64,000 bases of DNA from Bathymodiolus thermophilus thioautotrophic gill symbiont (GCF_003711265.1 NZ_CP024634.1:806001-870000), one strand, 5' to 3'. Shown: positions 43,973 through 53,826, numbered from the stretch's first letter. Numbers and translations are program-made. Notes: generated from the letters alone by a model not told the origin.

Positions 43973-46900
43973 ATGCAAACAACTAAGACACTAATTATTG
44001 GTTTATTTATTTATGGATTATCAAATATTGGCATATCAGCAAAATCATTGGAAGACCCGCTCTATTCTAATGTTGCGGCACATCAATCTAAAATACCTGC
44101 TGCACTAACAGACTCTTTTGGCGATATCTTTGGTTCAGTACCAAATAACACGCCTTCTGCCTCAAAGTCAACACCAACATCAGACAATACTTCTGACGCC
44201 AATATACCTTCTAAAGTATTTGTATCAAGTATGTTTAGCAATCGTGATATATATGTAGAATTTCTTAAACATCTACACACATCGTTAGCACTTAATGATA
44301 ACTTTAAGGCGCTTAACGATTTTTTAAGCACAAAGTGTTCCGATAAATGTAATATACGATCAATTTTTGCTGTACTTAATAAATTAAGAACTGAGAATTT
44401 GTTTTTTTGGATTGGAAAATATCGCACCACTTTGAAATTTAATGATCGAGGCCAAACATTCACAGTTTTTATCACAAATGGTGCCAAGGTTAACAACGGC
44501 AAGGTTGCGGATGGCTCTGTTTTTATAAACAATATACCTATTTATAATGCCACATTTAAAAATAGGCAATTAACTTGGAACTACGACACTGGTTCAATAT
44601 TGTCTAACAGTTCCAAAGGTGATCTCACTTTTGCCGATATTTTTGTTAAAGATTCTTATATTGGTCATAATTTTTTAGGCACATTGATGGTGAACAGTAA
44701 GATCACAGGAAAAGAGGAGAGTTATAGATTTACAGGTTTTTCTCGCATTTGGACGCCAACTAAATTATCAGCAAGAAAGAGGAGCGGTTCAAAAAATAAG
44801 TCAAATAACAAATCGGGGAGCGCCTCAGGGAGTACCTCAGGAAGTGAATCAGAAGGTGCTTTAAGGGCAGGAAACGACCCAGGAAATAGCTCGGGTTTTG
44901 GTTCGAATATTAGTTACCACCCAAAACCAATGGGTGTTGGCATGATTAATTACAAAACCCATCTTTTTGGCTCACAAGTATGGACTGTGGAAAATATGCG
45001 TCATTTCCCAACCAAACTTATGACGGGTATTTTTACTGGGGACAGCAATGATATCAAATATTATGAATGGGCTTCTGCCATGGATGAAGAGGTTGAAGAG
45101 GGATCACAAGGCATCTGTGCATCAGGCTGGCGCATTCCAACAGATGCAGATTGGAAAAAATTAGAAAGTTATTTCAAAATGAGTCCAGTTCAGCAAAATA
45201 AAAATAATACTTATCGTGGCAAGGATCAGGCCAGTATGCTCAATCAAGGTTGGTTTAACGCTGAATTATTAGGGTTTTTTAGAGACAATAACTTGCAAGA
45301 AAAAGGTAAAAAAGTTTACTTTGTCAGCTCTAGCAAATCCACAAAGGCAGGGCATTTTATTGGTCGTAAAATATCAACTGTGCCTGTATCTGCTATGCGT
45401 TTTGTGCTGATCAAGAAAGCCACTCCTGGACAAATGGCAATAGGCGAAGTGGAGGTAATGTATCAGGGCAGGAACATTGCACGCCATAAAAAAGTGACAG
45501 TTCACGCAGGTAAGGCATACACCCTTTTCCACTCTTTGCTTCCTGACTCTCCTTCCTCTTGGGTAGATGCAAAAGACATCGTTGATGGTAATGTAAACAC
45601 TGGTTTTTTAAGTGATAATAGCTCAAGTAACGGATGGGTGACTATTGATTTGGGTGCAGAGTATAGAATTGAGAGCATCAAAATTAAAGACTTAATTCAC
45701 CAATCCAAGCGTATTCCAGCCAAAGAATTGGCTATTTTTACCTCTAAAAAAGCAATAAATGCCTATGAAACAATACAAGAACTCAGGACTAACCCTGAGA
45801 TTGAGAGTGTTGGAGTTAGTATGATGAGGCCTTCAAGCGACCCTGATCATCATTTTATTATTACTGACATAACACTAGATTTGTGGCGTGGTGATATAGA
45901 CAACAGTATTGGCTCTAGTGTGCGTTGTATTCAAAACGACATTATTCCAAATTTAGTCGCCCCCAGTATTGAAAACAATATCAAGATTGGCGAACGGATA
46001 AAACCTATTGTGATTTTGGATTTTGCACCCGGTGTGATTAACAAGTGGTCAATCAGTCCAGCACTTGATAATGGTTTGGTATTTGACACTAAAACAGGCA
46101 CAATTTCAGGCACCCCTAACAAACTTCAAATGAGAAAAAAATATACAGTTACTGCCACCAATGACAAAGGCCCAAATTTTATTGATGTGTATATTACGAT
46201 TTTACCAATATTGATTGATAACATTGAAGTGTCAGGTAATGATGTTCTGGTAGTCGGTAAAAGCACTCAGCTTAGTGCTACTATCAGTCCTAGCAATGCC
46301 AGCAATAAAACCCTTTCATGGTTGGCAAATGACACAGTAAGTATTGACAATAAAACGGGTGAAGTGACTGGACTTAAAGAAGGTATTGCCAGTATCAGAG
46401 CTATTTCTAACAATGGTCTTGTAGTCGGCAGATTTGAAATACTGGTTGTTGATTCACAAACCATTGTTTTTGATAAAAAACCTTATAAAGTTATTTTATC
46501 CGAAGCAACGGGAAAAATTTGGTTAGATAGAAACCTAGGTGCATCTCAAGTTTGTAAAACTGTCAAAGATGCTGATTGCTATGGCGATTTATATCAATGG
46601 GGCAGGGGTAGAGATGGGCATCAGTCTAGAGCGTATATGGGAAAAACCACAACTTTGGCAAGTAGTATCACCCCTAACAATAGCAATTTTATAATTAGTA
46701 CAGCTGATAAAGTCAATGACATTGGCTTTTTTCTCACACTTAATAGAGGCGATTGGACAGCAGTAGGTGTTGATGATTCAGGCGACAAAAGGATGGCAGT
46801 TTGGGGTAAAACTGGCGTTAATAACATTTGTCCAGCAAACTTTAGGGTGCCAACTTCAAATGAATTAAAGGCTGAAATTGAGGCAAGCACAGCAGCTGGA

Positions 46901-48478
46901 AAAACAGGTATAAATACTTTATTGAAATTGCCATTAAGTGGTAATCGCAATAGCGAGGGCGAGTTAAAAGATTTTGATTACAAAGGTTTTTATTGGGCCA
47001 AAAGCTCAGATAGTCTTGAACTTGATGACAATGGCGATGTCTCCTTCCCAAAAAAGGATCGCATTCAAGGTCTTAGTGTGCGTTGTATAAAATATATTAA
47101 ACCCACTGTCCCCATTATTGTCCCTAGTGTTGAACAGTTAACTGTTCAAATTGGCGAAAGTATCACACCGATTACCTTTGCTAATTTTGGTGCCAATGTT
47201 ACCCAATGGTTCATCACTAAGAAGTCGCTTGCTAATGTTGATAATATTAGTGCTAATGCTAATAACCCATTTTCAATGATAGAAAATAAGGTAATGGGCA
47301 ATGTTGACAATAGCAGCCTTGCCAGTGGATTGTCTTTTGACAGTCATACTGGCACAATTTCAGGCAGAGCAAATAACATAACATTAAGAATCTACTATGA
47401 AATTACTGCTACTAACAGTTTTGGCACAGATTCTGCGATAGTTAGTATTGCTGTGAATCCTTTGCCTGTGCCTGTTACCAGTATTCAACTTAGTCATAAT
47501 GCCATACAAATAGAAGGCAAGAGCGTTCTTAAAGTAGGAGAGTCTATCCAACTTAGCGCTGGAATCACCCCTGGTAACGCCACCAATCAAGGTGTTTTGT
47601 GGTCGGTAAATTCTAATCATGTAACCATGTCTAAATCAAAAGGTACAGCCACGCTTACAGGTGTTAGCACTGGTGTGGTAGAACTTTATGCCACTTCTCT
47701 AGATGGGGGAGGTGCGTTTGCTAAACTCACTATTCATATTGTTGAAAAAATATTTAAAGGAAAAATTTATAATACAGTTGTTTCAGTGAAAAATCGAATG
47801 TGGCTAGATAGGAATCTAGGCGCAAGTCAAGTTTGCATTGACGCTAGAGACAGTGAATGTTATGGCGATTTGTATCAATTTGGACGACCCGACGATGGAC
47901 ACCAAAGACGCATAAACACAAATATTCAGTATAAGCAAGCAAAGACTATTAAGCCAAATGAAAATACATTTTTTGTAAATGAAGATGTGCCTCAGGTTAC
48001 GACGACTTCTGTTACTACAACGGACAAGGCGACCCTAAATCCGTTCACATGGTTTGGCGCCTCTACAACGACAAAAGTTACCGTGACAACTCGACCACCC
48101 AAAGGAGACTGGACAGTGGCTGATAAAGAGAGAACTAATCGCGCTAATTTTTGGTCTGACAGTAGTGGCAACGGCATTTGCCCAACTGGTTTTAGAGTGC
48201 CCACACCATCAGAACTAATAGAAGAGGCGTTGAATACTAGACGCCTTAGACACTTAGGCCCCTTAAGGCTTCCAATGGCAGGCAAACGCCATTTGTATGA
48301 TGGTGTCATAAAAAATGAAGGAACTGTAGGGAGTTATTGGAGTCAAACATATGTAGAACATCAATTTCCGAAAGCTATGTCATTTTATCTTTTAGCAGGG
48401 AACACGAATTTATATATTAGCACTGAAGGCGATGCTAATGGTTATAGTGTTCGTTGTATAGCAGATTTACAGGAATGA
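43973..48478 (+). CDS. Giant exported FISUMP / Big2 / discoidin-like surface protein
   Basis: 1501 aa with signal peptide (ending about residue 24). Order: unique N-terminal region to ~260; Ser/Gly/Lys-rich linker ~265-310; FISUMP domain starting ~328 (LFGSQVWTVENM, YYEWASAMDE, ICASGWRIPTDADW); inserted F5/8-type-C-like domain ~475-602 (NGWVTIDLGAEYRIESIKI); SVRCI at ~650; a putative-Ig repeat to ~742; Big2 ~745-826; FISUMP ~831-1039 (WLDRNLGASQVC); putative Ig ~1049-1164; Big2 ~1166-1257; FISUMP ~1261-1501. No C-terminal anchor is visible, so it is secreted or surface-bound by other means. FISUMP domains are typical of Bacteroidetes/Fibrobacter, hinting at transfer. Confidence 0.85.
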   Translation: MQTTKTLIIGLFIYGLSNIGISAKSLEDPLYSNVAAHQSKIPAALTDSFGDIFGSVPNNTPSASKSTPTSDNTSDANIPSKVFVSSMFSNRDIYVEFLKHLHTSLALNDNFKALNDFLSTKCSDKCNIRSIFAVLNKLRTENLFFWIGKYRTTLKFNDRGQTFTVFITNGAKVNNGKVADGSVFINNIPIYNATFKNRQLTWNYDTGSILSNSSKGDLTFADIFVKDSYIGHNFLGTLMVNSKITGKEESYRFTGFSRIWTPTKLSARKRSGSKNKSNNKSGSASGSTSGSESEGALRAGNDPGNSSGFGSNISYHPKPMGVGMINYKTHLFGSQVWTVENMRHFPTKLMTGIFTGDSNDIKYYEWASAMDEEVEEGSQGICASGWRIPTDADWKKLESYFKMSPVQQNKNNTYRGKDQASMLNQGWFNAELLGFFRDNNLQEKGKKVYFVSSSKSTKAGHFIGRKISTVPVSAMRFVLIKKATPGQMAIGEVEVMYQGRNIARHKKVTVHAGKAYTLFHSLLPDSPSSWVDAKDIVDGNVNTGFLSDNSSSNGWVTIDLGAEYRIESIKIKDLIHQSKRIPAKELAIFTSKKAINAYETIQELRTNPEIESVGVSMMRPSSDPDHHFIITDITLDLWRGDIDNSIGSSVRCIQNDIIPNLVAPSIENNIKIGERIKPIVILDFAPGVINKWSISPALDNGLVFDTKTGTISGTPNKLQMRKKYTVTATNDKGPNFIDVYITILPILIDNIEVSGNDVLVVGKSTQLSATISPSNASNKTLSWLANDTVSIDNKTGEVTGLKEGIASIRAISNNGLVVGRFEILVVDSQTIVFDKKPYKVILSEATGKIWLDRNLGASQVCKTVKDADCYGDLYQWGRGRDGHQSRAYMGKTTTLASSITPNNSNFIISTADKVNDIGFFLTLNRGDWTAVGVDDSGDKRMAVWGKTGVNNICPANFRVPTSNELKAEIEASTAAGKTGINTLLKLPLSGNRNSEGELKDFDYKGFYWAKSSDSLELDDNGDVSFPKKDRIQGLSVRCIKYIKPTVPIIVPSVEQLTVQIGESITPITFANFGANVTQWFITKKSLANVDNISANANNPFSMIENKVMGNVDNSSLASGLSFDSHTGTISGRANNITLRIYYEITATNSFGTDSAIVSIAVNPLPVPVTSIQLSHNAIQIEGKSVLKVGESIQLSAGITPGNATNQGVLWSVNSNHVTMSKSKGTATLTGVSTGVVELYATSLDGGGAFAKLTIHIVEKIFKGKIYNTVVSVKNRMWLDRNLGASQVCIDARDSECYGDLYQFGRPDDGHQRRINTNIQYKQAKTIKPNENTFFVNEDVPQVTTTSVTTTDKATLNPFTWFGASTTTKVTVTTRPPKGDWTVADKERTNRANFWSDSSGNGICPTGFRVPTPSELIEEALNTRRLRHLGPLRLPMAGKRHLYDGVIKNEGTVGSYWSQTYVEHQFPKAMSFYLLAGNTNLYISTEGDANGYSVRCIADLQE

Positions 48479-48731
48479 TTACCTCAATAACATCAATATC
48501 CTTGATAGCAATAACAAAGTACATAGGAAGTTTTGTCCACGAAAGATTTTTTTATGGGAGATTTACAAGGAATCTGTGCAAAAAATTGGCACATTACTGC
48601 GCTTGATTAAAAAGTGAATAATATTTAGTTTTTGAAATAAGTATTACCTATCAGAAATTAGAGGACACAAGGTAAAAGATAGATTGTAAGCATTAAAAAA
48701 AGCATTTTGCATTTAAAGAAGGGGATATTTT

Positions 48732-50330
48732 ATGACATTAACAAAATTTAATTTTTCAACACTAATTTTTAGTGCTTTATTGACATTTAATATTAACGCT
48801 GATATGTGTGTGCCAGAAAATGATGAATTTGATGAGCAAATATCACAACAAGAAGGCATTGATCCACCCATCGAAGAGGACAGTATTCCCACAGAAAGCG
48901 AGTATATTGAGGCGATTGATAAAAATCTCAGTTCAGCATCAGAAGAAACGGTTGAAATTCTAGATGAAGTTGTCACAGAGACGGCTGTAATAACGCTAAA
49001 GAGCGTAGGAGAGGTTTTGACCGCTATTACCGTGGTTGCGTTGCTGGGAATAACGGCTTATGAGATATTTAAAGTCCTTAAAGCCCCTAACACAACAGTT
49101 ATGCAAAAAGTAGATGCCATAACTTTGGATGTGGCTAGTCTAATTCCTGGTGTTGGACTCGTCATTATGATAGTTAAAGATTTTGGTCTTTCACCAGGCG
49201 ATCGGGCAAGAAAAAAAATTGATGATTCTATACATGCCATTGCCAATGAACATTCTTATGCCGTGGTTAGCCAAGAGGTTGCCAATCTAAACGCACGCAT
49301 ATTGCAGATCGAAGAGCAACTCACAAAAACAATAAATGACACAGCTATTGCAACGAAAATTCGAGCTGGTATTGACGATATGTTGCTTCGTTATTATTCA
49401 CAAAAATATTTGTCATCTGCCAAAAAAATTCGAGATTTTTTACCACAAACTTATGCAAAGCAATGGATGGAAGCCTCTCCGAAATTTATCAGTCTAGATG
49501 CCGCTCTTGAGGGGGTAGTTAAAGGGGAAGAAAGAACCTTGCCCAGTGTTATTTCTAGTCAAACTCTCAAACTTTGTGGCGTTAATGACACCACTAATTT
49601 TCTAAGTTTTAGAAACAAATCTTCCAGTCAAATAAAAAGCTGTTTAGAGGGTATCTTTTATGATTATAAAGCTCATTTTAGCACCTACTCTTTAAGTGAT
49701 ACTATTACAATCAGCACGCTTGATACCACGAAAACCCCTAATGAAAAAGTTATTCAAGATACGACGCTTGGTAACTTTTTATCCTCTTATGCAAAAGCTT
49801 ATAATCATTTTTTAAGTAATATCAAACTCATCCATATCAGCGGTATTCAAAAAGAAAGAACAAGGGTGGGAAGAGAGATTTGTCTTAAGCGCAAAACTTC
49901 CGGAATAGATTTTTTGAAAAAATCGAAAAAAGAGCTTCAAAGCATGGCAAAAACTATGTTTCAAGAGGAGCATAATCTTAATAGTAATAATCAAAACAAG
50001 AGTGAACTTTGCAACTTTAAAGGTAAGTATTGGTGCGCATACCTCAAGTATGACCCCTCTAAAGACACTACACTCCTCCCTATATTATCTAAAGTGGACA
50101 AGTTGAGGGTGTTAATAGATGACGCCCATAACGACTGTCTTGAGGATGCTCATAACGACAAGGTTGCTGATGTTAAGTTTATTCGTGCTATGAATAATGA
50201 TCGTTTTTATCCTATGCTTGGAAAAAACGATACCGCCAAGTTATTTGTTGATCTATTTCGTGGTGTTAAATCACACCTTATGTTTTCTGTTAGAAAAAAG
50301 GCAAAAATATTTCATGAAAGCAAACGATAA
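48732..50330 (+). CDS. Exported protein with hydrophobic helices, toxin-like (unknown)
   Basis: 532 aa; signal peptide to ~23, acidic region to ~80, hydrophobic stretches at ~92-113 (VGEVLTAITVVALLGITAYE) and ~131-150 (TLDVASLIPGVGLVIMIVKD), then a long helical region (VANLNARILQIEEQLTKTI) and a Cys-containing C-terminal part. An alpha-helical pore-forming or insecticidal-type toxin would have this order, but I see no diagnostic motif. AAGGGG precedes the ATG. It sits between surface genes. Confidence 0.65.
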   Translation: MTLTKFNFSTLIFSALLTFNINADMCVPENDEFDEQISQQEGIDPPIEEDSIPTESEYIEAIDKNLSSASEETVEILDEVVTETAVITLKSVGEVLTAITVVALLGITAYEIFKVLKAPNTTVMQKVDAITLDVASLIPGVGLVIMIVKDFGLSPGDRARKKIDDSIHAIANEHSYAVVSQEVANLNARILQIEEQLTKTINDTAIATKIRAGIDDMLLRYYSQKYLSSAKKIRDFLPQTYAKQWMEASPKFISLDAALEGVVKGEERTLPSVISSQTLKLCGVNDTTNFLSFRNKSSSQIKSCLEGIFYDYKAHFSTYSLSDTITISTLDTTKTPNEKVIQDTTLGNFLSSYAKAYNHFLSNIKLIHISGIQKERTRVGREICLKRKTSGIDFLKKSKKELQSMAKTMFQEEHNLNSNNQNKSELCNFKGKYWCAYLKYDPSKDTTLLPILSKVDKLRVLIDDAHNDCLEDAHNDKVADVKFIRAMNNDRFYPMLGKNDTAKLFVDLFRGVKSHLMFSVRKKAKIFHESKR

Positions 50331-50376
50331 AAACAGTATATGGCAGACCCAATTCCACGACATCGTTGTATAAAAA

Positions 50377-50406
50377 ATGATTATTCATATTTATGCAAAG
50401 GTCTCT
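50377..50406. mobile_element. Solo right end of a MITE
   Basis: ATGATTATTCATATTTATGC followed by AAAGGTCTCT: only the right terminal repeat remains, 46 bp before paralog 2, so it may influence that gene's leader. Confidence 0.75.
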
Positions 50407-50451
50407 ATTTAATAGAAATTAAATTATTATAGTTTTTAACTGGAGAAAACA

Positions 50452-51303
50452 ATGAAAATAATAGAATTAAGTATTTTGAGTTTTCTGTTTTTTAGTTTAA
50501 ATGTAGTGAATGCGACCGAATGCTTGAAAAGTGACGGAAGTATTGTTCCAAATTCTTCACTCAAAAGTAAAAACTCATGTACCTGTGCAACTGGATATGC
50601 AGGGAATATTACCCAAAATCCAGCGGGTGGTTTTTCAGGTGTGTGCAGCCTTAGTAGAAGTCCCTCAAGAGTATCGTCAGCTTTATGGGTTATTTCTATC
50701 GCCACAATATCACTTAGTATTGGCTCTGCTTCACTCGTGGCTGGTGGCTTTGTTTATTATAAATGTTGTAGAGCAACTACTGGTATTGAGACAGATCTAG
50801 GTTCAGATCTAGGTTCAGATTTAGGTTCAGATTCAGGTTATTCCATTGGCATTGAGATGGATGAGATGCACTTTTATTTCAACCCGATGAATCAGGTTAA
50901 TCCATATATGGTCCAAGATGCCCAACTGTTGGAACAACCTATGGATGAGATCTCAATTAACAGTGCATCTTCAGATGGCTCTATAGAATTTTACAGCGCA
51001 TTTTCGTCATTATCCGATACACCCCCAATGGAATCAAGTTTTAATGTAGGCGTAAATTTAGATAATTTCAGTATGAGCAATCGAGTGCAAGATATGATAG
51101 AAAATATTGAAGAGACCGAGTTAAATGAAGTGAGTGGAGAGTTACAAACAACAGAATATTTTGGAGATCAGGCAATTGCCGATCCCAGTGTTGCCACTCA
51201 AGCAAATACTATAATTGATGAACCTGAATACCAAGACATATATAAGCTGAGTGGAGCACAAAAAAGCTCAAGTGGTTCGGATGGTTTTAAAGATTGCAAG
51301 TAG
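50452..51303 (+). CDS. Single-pass membrane protein with Tyr-motif tail (paralog 2)
   Basis: 283 aa; GGAG before the ATG. Same plan as 42602: signal peptide, Cys domain (TECLKSDGSIVPNSSLKS, CTCATGY, GGFSGVC), membrane helix (LWVISIATISLSIGSASLVA), then an acidic tail. A 12-bp tandem repeat at about 50784-50835 encodes LGSD repeats just after the helix. The tail ends with EYFGDQAIADPS, EPEYQDIYKL and a penultimate Cys (KDCK), aligned with paralog 1. Confidence 0.8.
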   Translation: MKIIELSILSFLFFSLNVVNATECLKSDGSIVPNSSLKSKNSCTCATGYAGNITQNPAGGFSGVCSLSRSPSRVSSALWVISIATISLSIGSASLVAGGFVYYKCCRATTGIETDLGSDLGSDLGSDSGYSIGIEMDEMHFYFNPMNQVNPYMVQDAQLLEQPMDEISINSASSDGSIEFYSAFSSLSDTPPMESSFNVGVNLDNFSMSNRVQDMIENIEETELNEVSGELQTTEYFGDQAIADPSVATQANTIIDEPEYQDIYKLSGAQKSSSGSDGFKDCK

Positions 51304-51329
51304 TCTCTTGTGTTACCAATACTTAGAAT

Positions 51330-51491
51330 GAGACCTTTGCACCAATATGGATGATTAGCAAAATTCAATTTTTGTCCAATTGGTAATTTTATTAAATCTT
51401 GTCCTAGCAGGGTTAAAGCTAGGTTTAAAAAATTACCAAGTGGGTGAAAAGCGGATTCCTGATGATTATTTATATTTATGCAAAGGTTTCA
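51330..51491. mobile_element. MITE behind paralog 2, with 5-bp target duplication
   Basis: Flanked by AGAAT on both sides (51325-51329 and 51492-51496). One end reads GGTTTC instead of GGTCTC. The remaining gap to 51764 shows only a TTTGGTTTATTTTTG fragment of the second repeat family. Confidence 0.9.
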
Positions 51492-51764
51492 GAATAAGAA
51501 TAAAGCCCAGATTATTTGGTTTATTTTTGTAAATGGCTTTAGATAGCGAGAAGTATTTAGTGGGGTAATTTAGTGAACAATAGACCCAAAAAATATTTAG
51601 AGTTTTTACACAGAGGATCGCTAAAGACTATTTTTTTTTGAATAAAAGTGTTGTATTGATGAATTGAATTCGCCTATTTTTTTTAAACGGCAATGTTGTA
51701 CTTATGGGTTGAATGCTCCAATTTAGTAGAGGTTAAATTATTTAATTATTAATTGAGGAAAATT

Positions 51765-52508
51765 ATGAAAATAAGAAAGTTAAGTGTTTTGAGTTTGCTA
51801 CTTTTTAGTAGTTTAAATGTACTAAGTGCGACCACTGAATGCAAAAAGGAAGATGGAACCTTTATTCCAAATTCCCTCCTTAAAAGCGAAACATTATGCG
51901 TATGTGTAACTGGGTATAAGATGGATATTGTTCCCAACTCGTCTGGTGGGTTTTCAGGGGCATGCACCCTTATCAATAGCTCTACAGGTGCATCGTCAAA
52001 CTCATGGGTTATTCCTGCTGCAGCAATCGCATTGGCGCTTGGTACCTCAGTCGCTGCTGGTCGCTATATTTATAAATGTTGTCAATCTACTAATGTAACG
52101 GATGTAGATGCAAATGCTACCCCTATGTCTGAAATGGAAGACCAAGGTATGACATCGGGGGACTATGTGCTTTCAACAGATTTTGAGGAGCTTCCAATTG
52201 GCTTTATTCAGCCAGATGAAAGATCCTTATCCGAAGATGAATATGGAGATTCCGCAGAACTTGGCTTTAACGACCAAATAAAAAATGTGGCAGGCAATCT
52301 TGAAGAATTTAAGTCAAATGAAGCGAGTGGCGGAGTGGAACCAGACTATTTTACAATGACTGATCCCAACCAGGTAGATTACCTAACCATGCGGAAGCAG
52401 GGGCAGGAGCATGATTACGAAAACTGGAAACCAGACGAATCAGGAGAATTAGACGAAAATGGCTTAAAACGCTCAGAAGAGTCGGACACCCCAGAAGATT
52501 GTAAGTAA
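51765..52508 (+). CDS. Single-pass membrane protein with Tyr-motif tail (paralog 3)
   Basis: 247 aa from ATG 51765 (GAGGAA upstream; an in-frame ATG at 51753 lies before the ribosome site and is rejected). Signal peptide, Cys domain (TECKKEDGTFIPNSLLKS, CVCVTGY, GGFSGAC), membrane helix (SWVIPAAAIALALGTSVAAG), then a shorter acidic tail with DYVLSTDFEELP, EPDYFTM, DYLTM, DYENW and the ending EDCK. The shortest of the three paralogs; function unknown. Confidence 0.8.
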   Translation: MKIRKLSVLSLLLFSSLNVLSATTECKKEDGTFIPNSLLKSETLCVCVTGYKMDIVPNSSGGFSGACTLINSSTGASSNSWVIPAAAIALALGTSVAAGRYIYKCCQSTNVTDVDANATPMSEMEDQGMTSGDYVLSTDFEELPIGFIQPDERSLSEDEYGDSAELGFNDQIKNVAGNLEEFKSNEASGGVEPDYFTMTDPNQVDYLTMRKQGQEHDYENWKPDESGELDENGLKRSEESDTPEDCK

Positions 52509-52515
52509 TATCCAT

Positions 52516-52600
52516 AATGCCATTTTCAAAAATAAACCAAACAATCTGGTGCCCCAAGTATTGGCACGATTTTATTTATTTTATTTTGGAAAATGGCATA
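52516..52600. repeat. Second-family palindromic element, complete copy
   Basis: Terminal arms ATGCCATTTTCAAAAATAAA and TTTATTTTGGAAAATGGCAT match at 19 of 20 positions after complementing; the centre contains CCAAACAATCTGGTGCC. Length about 85 bp. The core recurs at about 14539, 24543, 38704 and 56188. Confidence 0.8.
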
Positions 52601-52693
52601 ACACGCTTTTAAAAAATTAATTTTAATTTTTTATCTACTGATTGTTTAAATTTATAGTAGAATCAACGGCTTTTAACTACAATAGGAAATACT

Positions 52694-53803
52694 ATGAAAA
52701 TATTAAACTCATTTGTCGTTACACTTTCTTTACTTTTCTCAGTTCAAGCTTTGGCAAGTCTTAATCCCAACCCCGACCCTAGGGTCTTTTATGTCGCAAG
52801 TGATAGTAGTAATAATTTGAATAGAATGGATCTTAGTTTTGCTAAGAATATTAGTGTTGGCACAGTAACAATAGTGGACTTTGATGGTATTCTCATTGGA
52901 TATTGTCAGAGTGAATCTACTGTTACAACTCAAGACCCCAATACGCACGAATGGAAAAAGTCTATTGTTAAGGGTGTAACCCCTAAGGATGCTACCGATC
53001 CAGATACTTGTTTGACAAATTCAAGCAAGGGTGGATTGTCTCTTGTAGGGCAAGCGGTAGAGATAACTGTAGGTAGAAGAGGTGAGTTCCCCGAACTTAG
53101 TGGCGAGTACATACTTTGTGTTGATGGTGATTGTCGCAAAAAAAACCAATTACCCGTAGGAAAAGATAAAAAAATCACCAGCAAACTAGGCACCAGACTA
53201 TTATTCGGCGCCATGGGCAAAGATTCTGTATACCTAACCCTTGATCAAATGAAGCAATATATCGCAAACAATGCATTGCCCGATAAGTCCAAAGATACAG
53301 TGATCACTGGTGATATTTATGACTATGTTGTCAAAGACTTAAACGCCACTGTCAAAGATTCAAGTGCCACTGCCAAAGACTTGAACACCACTGGTGATTC
53401 TGCTGAAGTGATTATTGAACTCGTTACTGCAATCTCTAAAGATGCAGAGTTGCGTAAATATTCATTAGTCCATGGCTGGTCTAGTTTTGTCGTTGACGAT
53501 AACAATGCCATCCAATCTAAAATTAGCGAAACTTGCACTGATGACAACTGGGAAACTGGATTAATCGCTGGTGCAACCTGCCTTAAATTAACCGTTAAAG
53601 ACGGTGGCGAAAACGACACTGATGGTGAACAAGTTGATGTTACTGGCGATGTTAACGGTATTATTAAAAACACCATTTCCCCCAGTGGCGGCGGTTGTGT
53701 TTATAACCCCAACGCACCCGCTAGATTTGATATAGGCTTTATCTTATTGATGATATTAAGCGCTTATTATCTTATTAGAAGAAAACGCCGTCTTATCAAT
53801 TAA
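52694..53803 (+). CDS. Exported protein with C-terminal sorting-type anchor
   Basis: 369 aa. Signal peptide (SFVVTLSLLFSVQALA), a polar Asp/Thr-rich body with KDLNATVKDSSATAKDLNTT repeats, and a tail GGGCVYNPNAPARFD, a hydrophobic helix (IGFILLMILSAYYLI) and RRKRR. That tripartite end (Cys/Pro motif, helix, basic cluster) is like PEP-CTERM-class sorting signals; the CxxNPxA...D pattern resembles what I remember as JDVT-CTERM. It is expected to be processed by an intramembrane protease and displayed on the surface. A terminator follows. Confidence 0.75.
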   Translation: MKILNSFVVTLSLLFSVQALASLNPNPDPRVFYVASDSSNNLNRMDLSFAKNISVGTVTIVDFDGILIGYCQSESTVTTQDPNTHEWKKSIVKGVTPKDATDPDTCLTNSSKGGLSLVGQAVEITVGRRGEFPELSGEYILCVDGDCRKKNQLPVGKDKKITSKLGTRLLFGAMGKDSVYLTLDQMKQYIANNALPDKSKDTVITGDIYDYVVKDLNATVKDSSATAKDLNTTGDSAEVIIELVTAISKDAELRKYSLVHGWSSFVVDDNNAIQSKISETCTDDNWETGLIAGATCLKLTVKDGGENDTDGEQVDVTGDVNGIIKNTISPSGGGCVYNPNAPARFDIGFILLMILSAYYLIRRKRRLIN

Positions 53804-53826
53804 GTTCTTAACCAATAAACAAAAAA

